A stretch of DNA of 64,000 nt from Hypoxylon rubiginosum (taxonomy: Eukaryota; Ascomycota; Sordariomycetes; Xylariales; Hypoxylaceae), in the NCBI GenBank assembly GCA_902806565.1, contig CADCXA010000055.1:1922001-1986000 (forward strand), in the 5' to 3' direction. Within the stretch, counting starts at the first letter, position 1. Each line of letters opens with the position of its first letter. Under the pieces are notes generated by a model, which was not told the DNA's origin, made no database searches, and saw nothing but the letters and a program-made list of their open reading frames with translations. Positions 10,115 to 21,615 of the stretch are shown one piece after another. The translations under genes and the position numbers were made by a program.

Positions 10115-12431
10115 ATGGCAAGCCCACTATATGATGGCGTAAGCCAGAAACTCAGCGATGAGTTCAAAAGCCAGTATGGCGACAAAAGATCCGCTATTAA
10201 GGAACACGTCATGACAGTAAAGGAGATCCTCGAAGATGGTATCAAGTCCGGGGCTTTTCGAGCTATCCCTATAACAACCAGAATGAAGGAGCTAGACTCA
10301 GCGCTGGGCAGTCTCCAGAAAAAGCAGAAAGTTCGATTTGAGCGAGAAGATCTCCAGAGCCGCATGGAGAATCAAGGACGAGACTGGGTCAAATACTGGA
10401 CAGAACGGACAGAGCAGGAGCAGATTTGGATTAGGGAATCCCCCACGGATATTACGGGTATGAAAGAAAGGAGAATAGAAGACCAGACTAATAATCTGGG
10501 AGACTTTAAGGACTGCGATAATATGATAAACGCTCTTCAGGACTTGGGAGGCGCGAGGGTGTGCGTTTACTTTCCCCACGATGTCGACAAGGTTATATCT
10601 TTCCTTAATAGCCGCAACGATCTCAAGATCCTATTGGTTACTCGCAAAACCCAACGAAAGACCGACATGGATGAACTTAGGAGTCATGTTGGCACTTTGG
10701 AAGGGAAATTACCTACAGTTAACCAGGGCCCTGGGACATTTGCTGGATATCGAGCAGCGCACGCGATCATAGAGCTGGTAGGCGACGCGATTCCCGGGAG
10801 CCATAAAGGACGCCCCTATAAGGTAGAAGTACAAATAAGTACTGTTGTTATGCATGCATGGTCGGAAGTTGAGCATGACATTGTCTATAAGACTAGCTAG
10901 ACGAAGCCTTCAAATGAGGAAAAAGGAATTCTCGACCTTTCCAACGGCCTCGTCTTATCCGGAGAAGCATCTTTGAATCAGTTGGCAACTTATACTGCTC
11001 GGAAAGAGAGAAATCGGGCCGGGTACGACGACGCAAAGGCACCCAGCCACCACGAACTTGGTGCGTGGCTAGCTTCTTACTACGAGAAGAATGAATTCCT
11101 CCTTCAAGGGCGCACAGCACCGCGGGCCTGGAACAACCTAGAGAAGCTGTTCGAGATTCTACGATCCAGTGAGGATCATACGCCCGCAGTGCTAAACAAT
11201 ATTCTAAAGAAGGTGTACAAGAGCTCGGAATCACCTTTCCATGATTTTGATGTCGACCTACCTTCTCACTTACTTAAAGTTAAAGCCCAGATTGAAATGG
11301 CAACAGGTTCCACTAACCCATTTTCTGTGGACGCGGTGGAAGACTCATTACGGAGAACACAACTAGAGGCAAAGTATCTCGCGTCTAAAGTGGTACATTC
11401 TATCAACATGGCTTCATATCTAGGCATCCTAGATGACTTCCTTGGGCATATAGTTAGTTCGCTGCCACCGCGGATTGGTGGGAAACTACGTCCATCAATG
11501 ATTGATTTCCTCGATCTATTACACCCGCGGGCACGACTGAATCGTGTGTCAGGACATGATGTCGTTGAATTTTGCAAAAACTTGTTGAAATTGGAGAATC
11601 TTGCTAGTCGGAGTCTACCAATGGAACTACCTCTTCTCCTCACCGACATTGGGCGTATCGTAAGTCCCACTGACGATACTAAGGTTTCTGATAATAAATA
11701 CTTCATTGCTGTTCCACGGGCGCTTTCAAGAGTATTAGACGACCCAGAGAGCAATCGTTGGATCCCAGAGATGCTTATCGAAGCAGAACGCATTCCTCAT
11801 CGGATGAAGTTCCAGAAATATCCCTCTAGGACTTATCAGACCGAGGTTCCTGAGCTAGATGACCAGCAGCCGTCAGGCTTTTTTGAGCCTACAGAGTCTG
11901 ACACGTCAACTTGGCGATTCATTCCGGACGGCCCGCATCTTGATAATCCCCGCAAATGGAATGCGAAGACCATTGGCCTCGCCGGTATTATTTCGAGGTT
12001 GACAATCGAGGAATTCAGTCGGGAGTCCCGGTGGATCGACCTGGCGAATTATCTGAAGCCCGAATATCAATGCGGCTCGCGAGGGGCGCTTGACAGATCG
12101 ATACATGTTCACAGTTGGGAGCTACTATGTTTCGGTTGAGATCTTCGATGGAGTCTACCTCGTTACGGTCCGGGCCCCTGCTGCGGAAGCGTATAGAGTG
12201 GATTCTACGACGACTAGGGCGGTGTATTGAGGGACTGCATGGCAAGAACAGGATGGGCTCGGACACATGGTTCGAGAATTGGGATTCAATGACGGCGTGA
12301 GGGTATACACGATTTTCTTTGGTATTCCGCGTAATTGGATTTGTACGCTTTATGCTAGATTAGAAGTCAAGGGGGATTGTAGATGTGCTAGAGGTAGCTA
12401 TGGAATACAGCGTTGGTACGAGAGACGTTGA
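10115..12431 (+). pseudogene. RelA/SpoT-domain protein, decayed (two stops, one frameshift)
   Basis: The first 261 codons hold a complete RelA/SpoT nucleotidyltransferase-like domain: DLGGARVCVYFPHDVDKV, FAGYRAAHAIIEL (the YRSxH position), and VEVQISTVVMHAWSEVEHDI. In bacteria this domain makes or is related to (p)ppGpp synthesis; related domains occur in fungal proteins of unknown role. The frame is then cut by TAG at 10898-10900 and resumes at once in the same frame for some 400 codons of unrecognised, mostly helical sequence. Near 12083-12086 (GGGG) coding switches by one base, as if one G was added, and a further TGA lies at 12228-12230. Homologous-looking sequence (GDCRCARGSYGIQRW) then continues to TGA at 12429-12431. 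No splice signals remove these breaks. Three lesions make a pseudogene far more likely than sequencing error. Confidence 0.8.
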
Positions 12432-12857
12432 AATTCTGACATAGCTCGCTAGCAGGTAATCTTACCCATCGAGATACATCGTAGGCCTTGTTAGACTTCA
12501 TCTCAAAGCTTCCCATACGGGATGTGTAATGACACAAATGTATAAATACCTCATATTGGAATGAGCTCTTGTAGTATCATGGTATCATATTTCACTGTCC
12601 AGCTCATCTAGCTTCGCCGCTGTCTTATTAAGTAACCTGCGTGCTCACTTTCTCAAATCTGTTGTAGTCTTAGGAGCTACACCCACAGTAACCTCTTTTA
12701 ATAGTACACCGAAGTGATGTTACCCATGTCGCTAACAACAACTCTAGCTTCCCGGATGGCAGCGATATTCACAATCACCGCTCCGACGCAAATTTTCACG
12801 TCCTCACACCAGAGTCCGTGCAAGCATCCCCGTAGAGGCTCCCCCCCCCTTCTTCCC
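12432..12857. other. Intergenic between pseudogene and JAC1
   Basis: About 425 bases. Its right part is the JAC1 3' flank, with a C-run (CCCCCCCC) near 12842-12849 just outside the stop codon. Nothing else is recognised. Confidence 0.5.
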
Positions 12858-13700
12858 CTAATGCTCCAGCACAACCGGCTTCCCCCTCTCCCAATTATGT
12901 ATGCTCTCCCGAATATTAACCCAGTACCGCAACCTCGTAACCTCCTCCCTCGCCTCCCGCAAATCGTCCCGCGCGAACGCCCCCGCGAGCCTCCCCTCGC
13001 TCTCCCTCACCCTCCTCTCGTTCTCCTCCCGCAGCGGCTCCAGCGCCTCCTCCGAGTCGGCCTCCTCGATCGCCTCGCGCGTCTCCAGCACCAGCATCAG
13101 CAGCTCCGGGTCCTCGACGCGCGCCGTCTCCTCGTTGGCCACGTCGATGCCGCGCAAATTTAATAGGTGCTGGGCCCGCGACAGCGGGTGCGTCAGCGTC
13201 CGGTACGCGTCGTTGATGCGCGCCGACGCGGCCTCCGCCCGCCGCTTCTGCGCGGCGCCCCGGCCCCCCGACGCTACGTCCGGGTGCGCCGTCGCTTGGA
13301 GGGTTAGGAACTCGCGCCGCAGCGCGCGCGTGTCGATCTCGAAGGCGCCTGCTGGCGGGGGGCCGGCGGGGAGCGTCTGCGGGAAGAGGTCGTAGTGCGT
13401 GGGGGACTTGGCCGGTGGTTCCTCCTCCCCCTCCGGCGTTGCTGTTTCGGTTGTGGCATGCGCGCTGCTCGACACGCTTCTCGCTTGCGGTATATTGCTA
13501 CTTATGCTCTGCGTTCTGTATGCGGCTGGTCTTAGGTTATCGAGTTGGCGTGGAGTTCTGCTTGGTATTGTAGTCGTTATACCGGCGGCATGGCTAAAGT
13601 TCTTCGCCGCAGGGTTGAGGTGCTGTCGCTGCTGCTGCCTCTGTTTGCAGGCGTCACAGACACGCCGCAGCGGTCGTCTTGGTAGTAAAGAGGATCGCAT
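12858..13700 (-). CDS. JAC1: Mitochondrial J-type co-chaperone Jac1/HSC20
   Basis: Co-chaperone that delivers the Fe-S scaffold protein to the mitochondrial Hsp70 during iron-sulfur cluster transfer. Single exon, 280 residues. The N-terminal 95 residues are basic and serine/alanine-rich with few acids, as expected for a mitochondrial presequence. The J domain starts at THYDLFPQTL (about residue 101), has the HPD motif at residues 139-141 (ATAHPDVA) and ends with INDAYRTLTHPLSRAQHLL. The C-terminal HscB-type three-helix domain follows (EDPELLMLVLETREAIEEA), with the typical closing helices. A CxxC pair (C15, C18) is present in the presequence-like region. The coding sequence is very GC-rich in third positions compared with its flanks. 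Confidence 0.93.
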   Translation of the reverse strand: MRSSLLPRRPLRRVCDACKQRQQQRQHLNPAAKNFSHAAGITTTIPSRTPRQLDNLRPAAYRTQSISSNIPQARSVSSSAHATTETATPEGEEEPPAKSPTHYDLFPQTLPAGPPPAGAFEIDTRALRREFLTLQATAHPDVASGGRGAAQKRRAEAASARINDAYRTLTHPLSRAQHLLNLRGIDVANEETARVEDPELLMLVLETREAIEEADSEEALEPLREENERRVRESEGRLAGAFARDDLREAREEVTRLRYWVNIRESIHNWERGKPVVLEH

Positions 13701-14229
13701 TACTTCAAACCAGACACTACTATATCCAGTAACGCGATTAATGCTCAGTGTAAAGTCCTTTCGTGTTTCGCGCGTCGGAAGTGGGAGTGAAGTTTGAGAG
13801 TGTTTGGTTGGAGTCGTTGGAGAAATAAATTTGGAGACAATGACGTTTTGAAAGCGGCTCGCTCGGTCGGCATCAAAATCCTCGGCGCCGATTGTCGGTG
13901 TTACTGGTGTTACTAAGCCACGTTATTACCCCTTTTTATTTTTGTCACACGTACTGCACGTAGTAGGGTGGATTAGCTCGAAGCCCCTTGTCCCAAAACT
14001 CCAACTATTTCAATTACCATACGGGGTATCGGGTATCGGGCATCCTAGTATAGAGACCTAGATGTAATTACAATACCGGAACCATTCCCATTTGTCATCA
14101 TCTTTGGCCTCTGATTGGATCCCATAAATCCATTCCAACATAATCCTCTCCCTTCCCCATTGGGTATTTGTTAGGTAGACCATGCCTCATGGGAAGCATA
14201 TAGTATGATTGATTTACTCATCCCTTCGC
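13701..14229. other. Intergenic, JAC1 promoter and F-box gene 3' flank
   Basis: About 530 bases. A short tandem GGGTATCGGGTATCGGGCAT stretch lies near 14025-14044. No gene seen. Confidence 0.45.
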
Positions 14230-17200
14230 TCAAGATAACGCCACCGGCCTCCAGCGTCCGCGTTCCGTGTGCCACCAGCGCTCGCGGTCCTTCTTATCAA
14301 CCACGTTGCCCGAGTACGTATTCCACCGTCCCGTACACCCCTCCCTACCGTCTACCCTTAAGTTTTCGCCATTGTCGCCAAGCACATCCGTGATATCGAC
14401 CAGCCCGCCATTCTCGTCGGTCGCGCTCTCGTCCGGGGTCACACAGTACTGGATCTGGGACTCCACGCGCCCCATGAAGCTCGCGATGCCGTAGTTCTTG
14501 ACCACGGTGCCGTCGTCGTCCGTTACCTTTATGACGAAGCGGCCGGGGCCCTTCCGCGCGGCTTCGAGCCGGCCCTGCGCGGCGAGTCGTGACTGCGCTA
14601 GGTTGCTTGACGCCTTAGACGGAAACAGCTGGTCGTCCATGGGGAAGCTGAGACCCCACGAAGGTGCCTTTCCTAGGCTTTTGGGCGTCGTTGGTGTGAC
14701 CGGCGGGCTGGGCCGCGACGTGCACCTGTTAATGAGGCCGCGAAACTTGTCGTTTGCTGTCTCAACCGCCTCCGTGGGCTTGCAAAGCGCCTGGAAAACA
14801 CCGTCGGCGTCGTTAGGGGCCCGGAGGATTCGAAGGGAAGGGAACCCGTTGGCTTCGATGCTTCTGGCGAGGACGTCGTCCGCTGTATTGGCGCCTGATT
14901 GGCTGCCCGTGATGTCCCAGTGCAATTTTCGCAGTGAGGGGGCTGCTAGGTACGGGAAGAGCCATATCATTTCGCTTGACGGCATCACCGGCGCAGAGCT
15001 CTGAACCAATGCGAAAGTTTCTAGTTTCGGGAGGTTTGAGAATATTTGACTAAGCGCAGGCAATGTCCCAACATCTACGTGTTGCAGCGTAAGTTTGCGG
15101 ATCGACCGACTCGAAGCGCGCCTCACGAACGACGAGAGACCGTCGCTAGATACGCCCGGAAGATGAGACAAGGTGAGCGTCTGCAGGGAAGGCAGCGAGA
15201 GCAGATTGGCGTCGTTAAAAGCTGTAAAAGGCAGATGTGATAGATGAAGAGACTTGAGGGCTGGCAAACGGGACACAATATCTGGAATGAGTGATACCGG
15301 GGTTATCGTCGCGCCTGGCAAGCAGTGTATCGACAGACTTTCCAGGTGCTCCCAATCCACGTGAACCTCGAGGAATTCGTCACTTTGCTGAGGGAGAAGA
15401 TCCCCCGGCGCTTCTTGATACTTCGGGTTTTCCGAATTCAGAAGCCCTGCAGCGTTCGACAGACGGCGAGTCCTCTGAAATTGAGACGCTTCCAAAGTCC
15501 AATGCATCTCCTTTAGGTTGCGCCTAGTTGATAAAGCGTGAAATAAACGGTTGAACGAATAGTCATGGTTCTGGTGAAACCCGACCAATCGCTCAAAATT
15601 CGGGCATGCCATGATGACAGAGGCCACTAAGTTTTGATAGAGGTCGACGGCAACGCCCTGAGGCACAGCTGGCGCTTTTAGACCGTGAACTAGTGCTGCT
15701 ATTTCGGGGTTTGATCGTAGCGTCCGACGAAGCAAGACAAGGCGGGAGCCAAAATTTAGCTTGTACCGCTTTTTCTGCGTTTGCGAATCAGCTCCAACAA
15801 GCTGGATATTTTCGTATCTAAATTTATCGGTTAGTTTTCCCTTACTTGCCCCCTTTTTTCAACATCGCGGGACTCACAGTGCGACTCGGGCGACCTTCGA
15901 CAACTTGCGTGCTGATAGCGCAACGCAACATAGGTCCCTCATCATGCATGTTGCACAACTCGAACTACCAGGTTGTAGGTGTAGCTGTTTTAACTCTCCC
16001 AAGATGAGTCCTAAAACTTCTTCAGGTAATGCCGCGAAGAGCTCCCCCGTACCCCTCCTCCGCCTGTATTGCTTAATCGGCGCTGGCCGCTGCCACCCAT
16101 GCTCAGGCCTCCGTGGACTTGAATTCCAAGAATCGAAGCTCGTTCTGCTACTGGCCGGGCTCGCAAGAATACCATCGAAAGTATCATTCGTCCTGGAGCT
16201 TGCAATGCTCGAGACGCTACTTGAAGGCCTTCTGGAGCTGTTGTACGTCGCAGGCCGCATATCGATCTGCGCATAGTTGCCTCTCATTGCCGGGGGAAGG
16301 CTGGTTGGCGGTTGAACTTCCTCGGGGAATGCGCCGAACTGTGAACGGCGATCGAGGGGAGCCTTCATCGAAGGATCTTGCATCGAAAAATAGTCGGAAG
16401 CATATGATCGCGCTGGTGCCATTGTGGAGCCCATTACATAGGATCCTGATGCTGATACGGGCTTCAGTAGACTCTCTTCGTACCTTGACCTCAACACCGC
16501 TGTAGATACAGATTGAGACCTCTGATGTTTTGTATGTCTAAGGCTAGAGAGAAAAATAGGAGGTTAGCAAGAAGATATGAAATAACAATTTGGCTACCCA
16601 GGTACCCAGGTAGAAGCACAGTGTTAGAAATATCAGAGGTGACGATCGGCGTGTTTGTATGGGTCCGTAGAGATTAAAAGAACAGGCGTGCTTTGCATCG
16701 TCTTAGTTGATGAACATCTTTTCCCCCTTTCTTTTTTTGTAGCATGGACCAGTTGTAGCTCTAGATCTCAGGCCACAGACCCAACGGTCGAACAATTTCG
16801 ACTTATCGATATCTACCATTCAGTATATATCTAACCAACGTAGCCCAAATAAATTTCCAATTTGTTATACACGGCCACTCGGCTGTTGGTAATTCGTAGC
16901 GCGAGGCTGCTTTGCGTAGTGCACCGTCGTGGAAATTAGCCAACCCCTGAAGAGGTTACGCCTCCTTAAGAAAGCGGCATATGGCCCCGGGAGCGCTAAA
17001 ATAACTGAGCAGGGCATGCAGGATATGCAGGGTATGATGCCATTTGCCATTTTCGTTGTGTCAGATAGAAGAATGGCGTTGAACAGCATCTCGTAAACAT
17101 TTACGTAAGACGGGCTAGAACCCCCAACTTTGGTGGTCTGTATCTGTGTATGTAGGATCAATTGGGAAGAGATGCAACTTAAAAGGAAACAAATATGGTT

Positions 17201-17554
17201 CGCGAGCGTTGATCTTTTCTCCTGGGCGTTCGGGGAATTTGCAGAAAGAGAAGCGACTTACAGGGATCTAAAATTGGGGTCGGGCGCTTCAGCTTCATTT
17301 TCGCTCGCCTGGCTCTGGCTCTGGCTCTGGCGGTGGCGGTGGGAGCGATCTCCCTTAACTGATGGAACGACTGGACGAACTTCTGGTGAACCAGTTGCGC
17401 TAACGGGCTCCTGGTCGCTTGCCTTAGTTGGCAATGAGTTCCTCTTCTGAATTTTTCGAGCCGACGGTCGCCGTTTGAAGAGATAGGCATAAGCAACTGC
17501 CGCATGCGACGAGTGCCGCTTGTTCGGCGACGTCGTAGTGTTCGTGGTGTCCAT
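14230..17554 (-). CDS. F-box protein with leucine-rich repeats
   Basis: Likely substrate receptor of an SCF ubiquitin ligase; target unknown. Model: 17554-17262, 16543-15878 and 15817-14230, 848 residues, in frame throughout. The F-box begins around residue 263 (ELFAALPEEVLGLILGELK). Leucine-rich repeats follow (ALKSLHLSHLPFTAF, LQTLTLSHLPGVSS, IRKLTLQHVDVGTL). A C-terminal domain (GRFVIKVTDDDGTVVKNYGIAS) ends in a basic tail. The second exon has no ATG before its conserved part, so a 5' exon is required. The exon at 17554-17262 ends at a consensus donor (GTAAGTCG) in the matching phase 2. The resulting first intron of 718 bases is long for a fungus; an extra small exon inside it, or a different 5' exon, is possible. 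Confidence 0.72.
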
Positions 17555-20061
17555 TATTGAAGGACCGCCTTGCCCGGCTCGAATGCTCAATGCGATACAC
17601 TTCGACGTGCAGGGGGGAGTTCTAGGAATTCGATTCCTTTATCTGCTTCCAGCTACGCCTCAGACTTTCGGTTTCTGACCATAAGAATTGTCGACGCGCG
17701 GACGGCGCATGGATTCATATATACTGAGAAAAAGCACCGATTTTGTTTCTTCAGCTCCACGAGTTCGTGTGCGGCGGGAGGCGAGCTGAATGAAAGTGGC
17801 GTGAAACGGCCCCCCCAATAGTACTGGACAATAGTAAATAGTACTAGATGGTACCAGCTTTTGATCCAGGGATTGGCGAGAATCTCCAATATCCGAAACT
17901 GAAACTTTTTAAAAGGTCTCATAAATAGCAACGGTCGAAGATGGCTTGGAGACCTTTGTGCGGACCTGGTTACCTTTTATCAGGGTTATTGCAGAAAGCG
18001 TAACTCATCAGCCGGCGGCAGTGCATATACTACGTAGTATGTTGCTTGTCCTGCTGCCAATGATATCCGGCAACATCCAATAGGCTCTATCGTTTACGCC
18101 AAGGTAGCTTTACCTAAGGTAGACAGGCTGACAGGCCAAGTTTCGAATTCGCACGCGCGCAAGGATAAGCTAAGAAACAAGGGAATTTCTTGATTGCCTT
18201 CCTTCGACACCTTTGACGACGAGAAGCTGCCGCGACTTGTAACAAGCTAGTTGTTAGTCGTACTTTATACCTGGTGGAAAGTTCTCCGGTCTGTAAGAGG
18301 ACGATCAAGTTTTTGGCACCTATTGCTAGACGAGAGTGCCGTGCCGCGTATGCGTGACTGGAAAGTCAGGCGACAACAAACCGCACGCAAGTAAAAAGTC
18401 GTTACGTGCCTTTGCTAGACCCCAAGCTCGGTGAAAGGGCATTGCTAGGAGCTTCCGAATATGGTATCTGCCTACGTTTTAGATCCGGGTAGCTTATTCT
18501 TAGCGCGATAGTACCTGTCCAGCACCCGTCTCACTGACATCCTCCGCGAAGACGTAACGATGGCGGAGTCCTGTTGCGTTTATACAGCTAAGAGGAAGTG
18601 AAGCAGACTAGTGCGTCAGATTTTATATTTAATAAAGAAGCATTGCCGTAAACATGTTTTAGGATTAGGAGTTTAGGCGAAGTTAACACCTTTCGATCCA
18701 AGGGGACCTTCCGGCTTGAGATCAGCCATGCATGCAGCTGCGCGTGCAGCCGTTCTAGTGCGCATTTTCAAGTAGCACAGCATCATGCCTTGTTACCGTA
18801 GGTGGTTACAGCGCTGTTGGGAGCTGACCAAATGCCATTAATCGTTGTAACGATATTTAAACATTGAATTCGGCAGTAGTCGTGACATTTCCATTTCTCG
18901 GTGGCCTTGTCGATAATATTCCCAATTGAACTGTCACATCGGACTTGTACTGCTGTAGAACTCAACCTTCGAAGATCCCCAGAGCAAAGGAATACGATCT
19001 CTTTAAAGCATCTCTAACGGACCGGCATTTAGGGGACGCTAACTGGTCCGGAGTACCTTCCAGGTATATTTTGTCGGCCCGAGCTCTCTAGAACTGCTCC
19101 GTTAATTCCGATAACCTCCGAATACTCCGGCAGGATGCTGAATACGCCGGTTGCCCACTTTTTCTCCCGATACCATTTACAGCAACGGGGCAGAGGCATT
19201 CGAAAATCATCTTACCTTCAGTAAAGTAAAGCAATCATGTGGTGATCATGCACTTAGTATTCCCAAGCTCGACAGAGCAAAGACTCTCGTTCCCTTACTC
19301 GCGTCGTCGTGTGGCCGTTAGATGCCCCTGCATTGAATAACGCTACTATCTATCAGCATCTACCGAATTCCTGAAATGCCCGTGTATACACTAGGTATGG
19401 ACGTACAAAGCTACCTACATAAGTAGCTAGATATATGCCAAACGTCTTTCTCGTTTCCCTGGATTAAAGTATCTGGATAGACAATCTCCCGGATCATTAC
19501 TTCGTGGTCAACTTTCACCGTTGTCTCAGGCTGCTTGCTGAGATGACTTCAACTAAAATGCGGAACACCAGTAGTTTGCACAGCATTTCCAGTTCCAATT
19601 CAGTCAAGTTACCTACGAATCGAGCCAGACTCGTTGAAATTATGTAGGGCAAGAGATGTATGACTAGGTACCTAGGTAGGTATGTCCCTTACGATCCATA
19701 AGTAGCATAGGTGGGCTATCATATGCCTACATCCTGAGTAGACATCTAGCTCACGTAGGGAGGGGAAAGCCCTTCTTGAACTGGACGTATTCTGATACCC
19801 CCTGATTTGAGGACGTGTAACATATACTATCCCTTGTCTTATTTAATATACCGCAATTACCTATTCACAAGTTACTAACTTCCAGTCCAGTCATGGCTTG
19901 ACATAAGTTCTCGATCAATTTCGTATAAACTGACTCACCCAGCTGTGTCAATGCTCCACTCAGTCTTAAATATCCCTTCTCCAGCTTGTAAAAGAGCGCT
20001 GCCTAACGTAGCCTTAACTTCTATACCCTCTAACTATCATATCCGACCAGCATCTACCAGC
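17555..20061. other. Gene-poor intergenic stretch, about 2.5 kb
   Basis: No coding region, RNA gene or transposon recognised on either strand. Contains copies of the palindromic motif (TAGGTACCTAGGTAGGTA around 19667-19683). The right end is the amidase promoter. An alternative in-frame ATG for the amidase lies at 19951. Confidence 0.4.
19667..19683. repeat. Representative copy of a dispersed palindromic motif
   Basis: AGGTACCTAGGTAGGTA. CCTAGG at the core is self-complementary, and the flanking AGGTAGG extends it. At least 25 related copies lie in non-coding parts of the window, for example 9786-9801, 37106-37120, 37971-37985, 42773-42790, 43709-43728, 46781-46796, 49132-49142, 56949-56961 and 62796-62815. 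Confidence 0.75.
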
Positions 20062-21615
20062 ATGGCACTACTGTACTGCCTCAACGCTACTACGGTAGTC
20101 CATTTGATCAAGCATGACTTCATAACTATTGAGGAATATGCGCGCAATCTGTTGGGGCGCATCGAGGAACGAGATAGCACCGTCAAAGCATGGGTCTATC
20201 TCCGTAAGCTTTTCATTCTTCTTTCTCTCCCATCTACCTACATAGGTAGGTATGTAAAATTATATATTGATTCCGCACCAGATCCTGAATTCGTAATAAG
20301 CCAAGCCCAAGCTCTGGACCGGATTCCCCGTGACCAAAGAGGGCCGTTACATGGAGTAGCGATAGGCGTTAAAGATACCATGAATACCAAAGGTACAGTA
20401 CCTTGCGACTCTCTCATAACCGGTAACATAGCTTATGCGCGACAGACATGCCTACACAATTTGGCTCTCCTATGTACCAAGGACATCAGCCTGGCTTTGA
20501 TTCGTCTGCAGTTGCGATTTTACGAGCTGCTGGTGCTCTTATCTTCGGTTCGTCGACTCATTTGCTCCGCCCCTTGTACTTGATCTAATCCTGCCCGTAG
20601 GCAAAACAACCACGACCGAGTTCACCGTAACCAATTCGGGACCCCATACCATCAATCCTCATAACCCACACCGGACCCCGGGCGGCTCCTCCTGTGGGTC
20701 CGCGGCAGCGGTAGCGGATTTACAAGTACCTGTCTGTCTCGGAGCACAGACTGGTGGCAGCATTATTCGCCCGGCATCTTTTACCGGTATCTTTGCTATG
20801 AAGCCAACCCACAATGCCATCTCAACTGAAGGCCAAAAGACCTTCGCCCCAACCTTCGACACATTCGGTTTCTTTGCTCGTTCCATCGAAGATCTGCAGC
20901 TACTTGCAGATGTCTTCGCAATTAAGGACGACGAGCTTCCCAGAGACGTGCCGTTAAAACAACTATCTGTTGCTCTGGTCAAGACTCCAATGTGGCCCTC
21001 GGCAGGGCCTGGCACAATCGCGGCCATGAAAGAAGCTGCTACCATCCTCCAGAATAGTGGCGCACAGGTCGAGGAAGTCTCCTTTCCACCCGAAGTCAAC
21101 GATGCCGAGGCCCTGGTGCGGATGCAGAATATTATTACCAATGGCGAAGCCCAGGCGGCCTTTCTCAGAGAGTATCGGGTAGACAAGATGAATCTGGCTC
21201 CGGAAATTCGTAGCATTGTCGAGAACACCTCTAACTACACTCATAAAGAAAGGCTGGAGGCTTTTGACACGTATGCCAACATACGGCGCACCATTAACAA
21301 TCTAGCTGAAAACTACTCCGTCATCCTTACGCCTAGTGCTGTAGACGAAGCTCCACTTGGGCTTGACGATATGGGTAGCGCGGTTTTTAATACCCTCTGG
21401 ACGGCGAGTGCTTTTGTTGCAGCTTACCTTAGGTATTTGCCAGTCTGTTTCTTGCTAACCTAGCGCAGGGATTTCACATGCCTGTCATCAACATACCGGC
21501 ATTCACGGGTGCGCATGGCATGCCTATCGGTGTATCCCTCGTGGCCCCCAGGTTCCGCGATCAGCATCTCTTGAAGATCAGCCTTGTCCTTAGTAAGCTC
21601 ATAGTCAAGACTTAG
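20062..21615 (+). CDS. Amidase signature family protein
   Basis: Hydrolase of the Ser-cisSer-Lys amidase family, acting on a carboxamide; substrate unknown. Exons 20062-20203, 20282-20392, 20446-20547, 20601-21403 and 21469-21615 give 434 residues. Catalytic lysine in HGVAIGVKDTM; serines in TPGGSSCGSAAAVAD and GAQTGGSIIRPASF. The 53-base second intron must be removed to give DMPTQFGSPMYQGHQ. The last intron fits best as a GC-AG intron (ACG|GCGAGT), giving WTGFHMPVINIPAF with the same spacing as family members; conventional GT donors nearby would insert three or four residues. A longer start at ATG 19951 is in frame, but 20062 begins directly before the conserved first helix. The C-terminus is somewhat short, and the gene stands alone between gene-poor regions. 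Confidence 0.82.

Noticed and set aside
20393..20445. Apparent frameshift in the amidase gene
   Set aside because: Explained by a short intron (GTACAG...GACAG) whose removal restores DMPTQFGSPMYQG, so the gene is intact.
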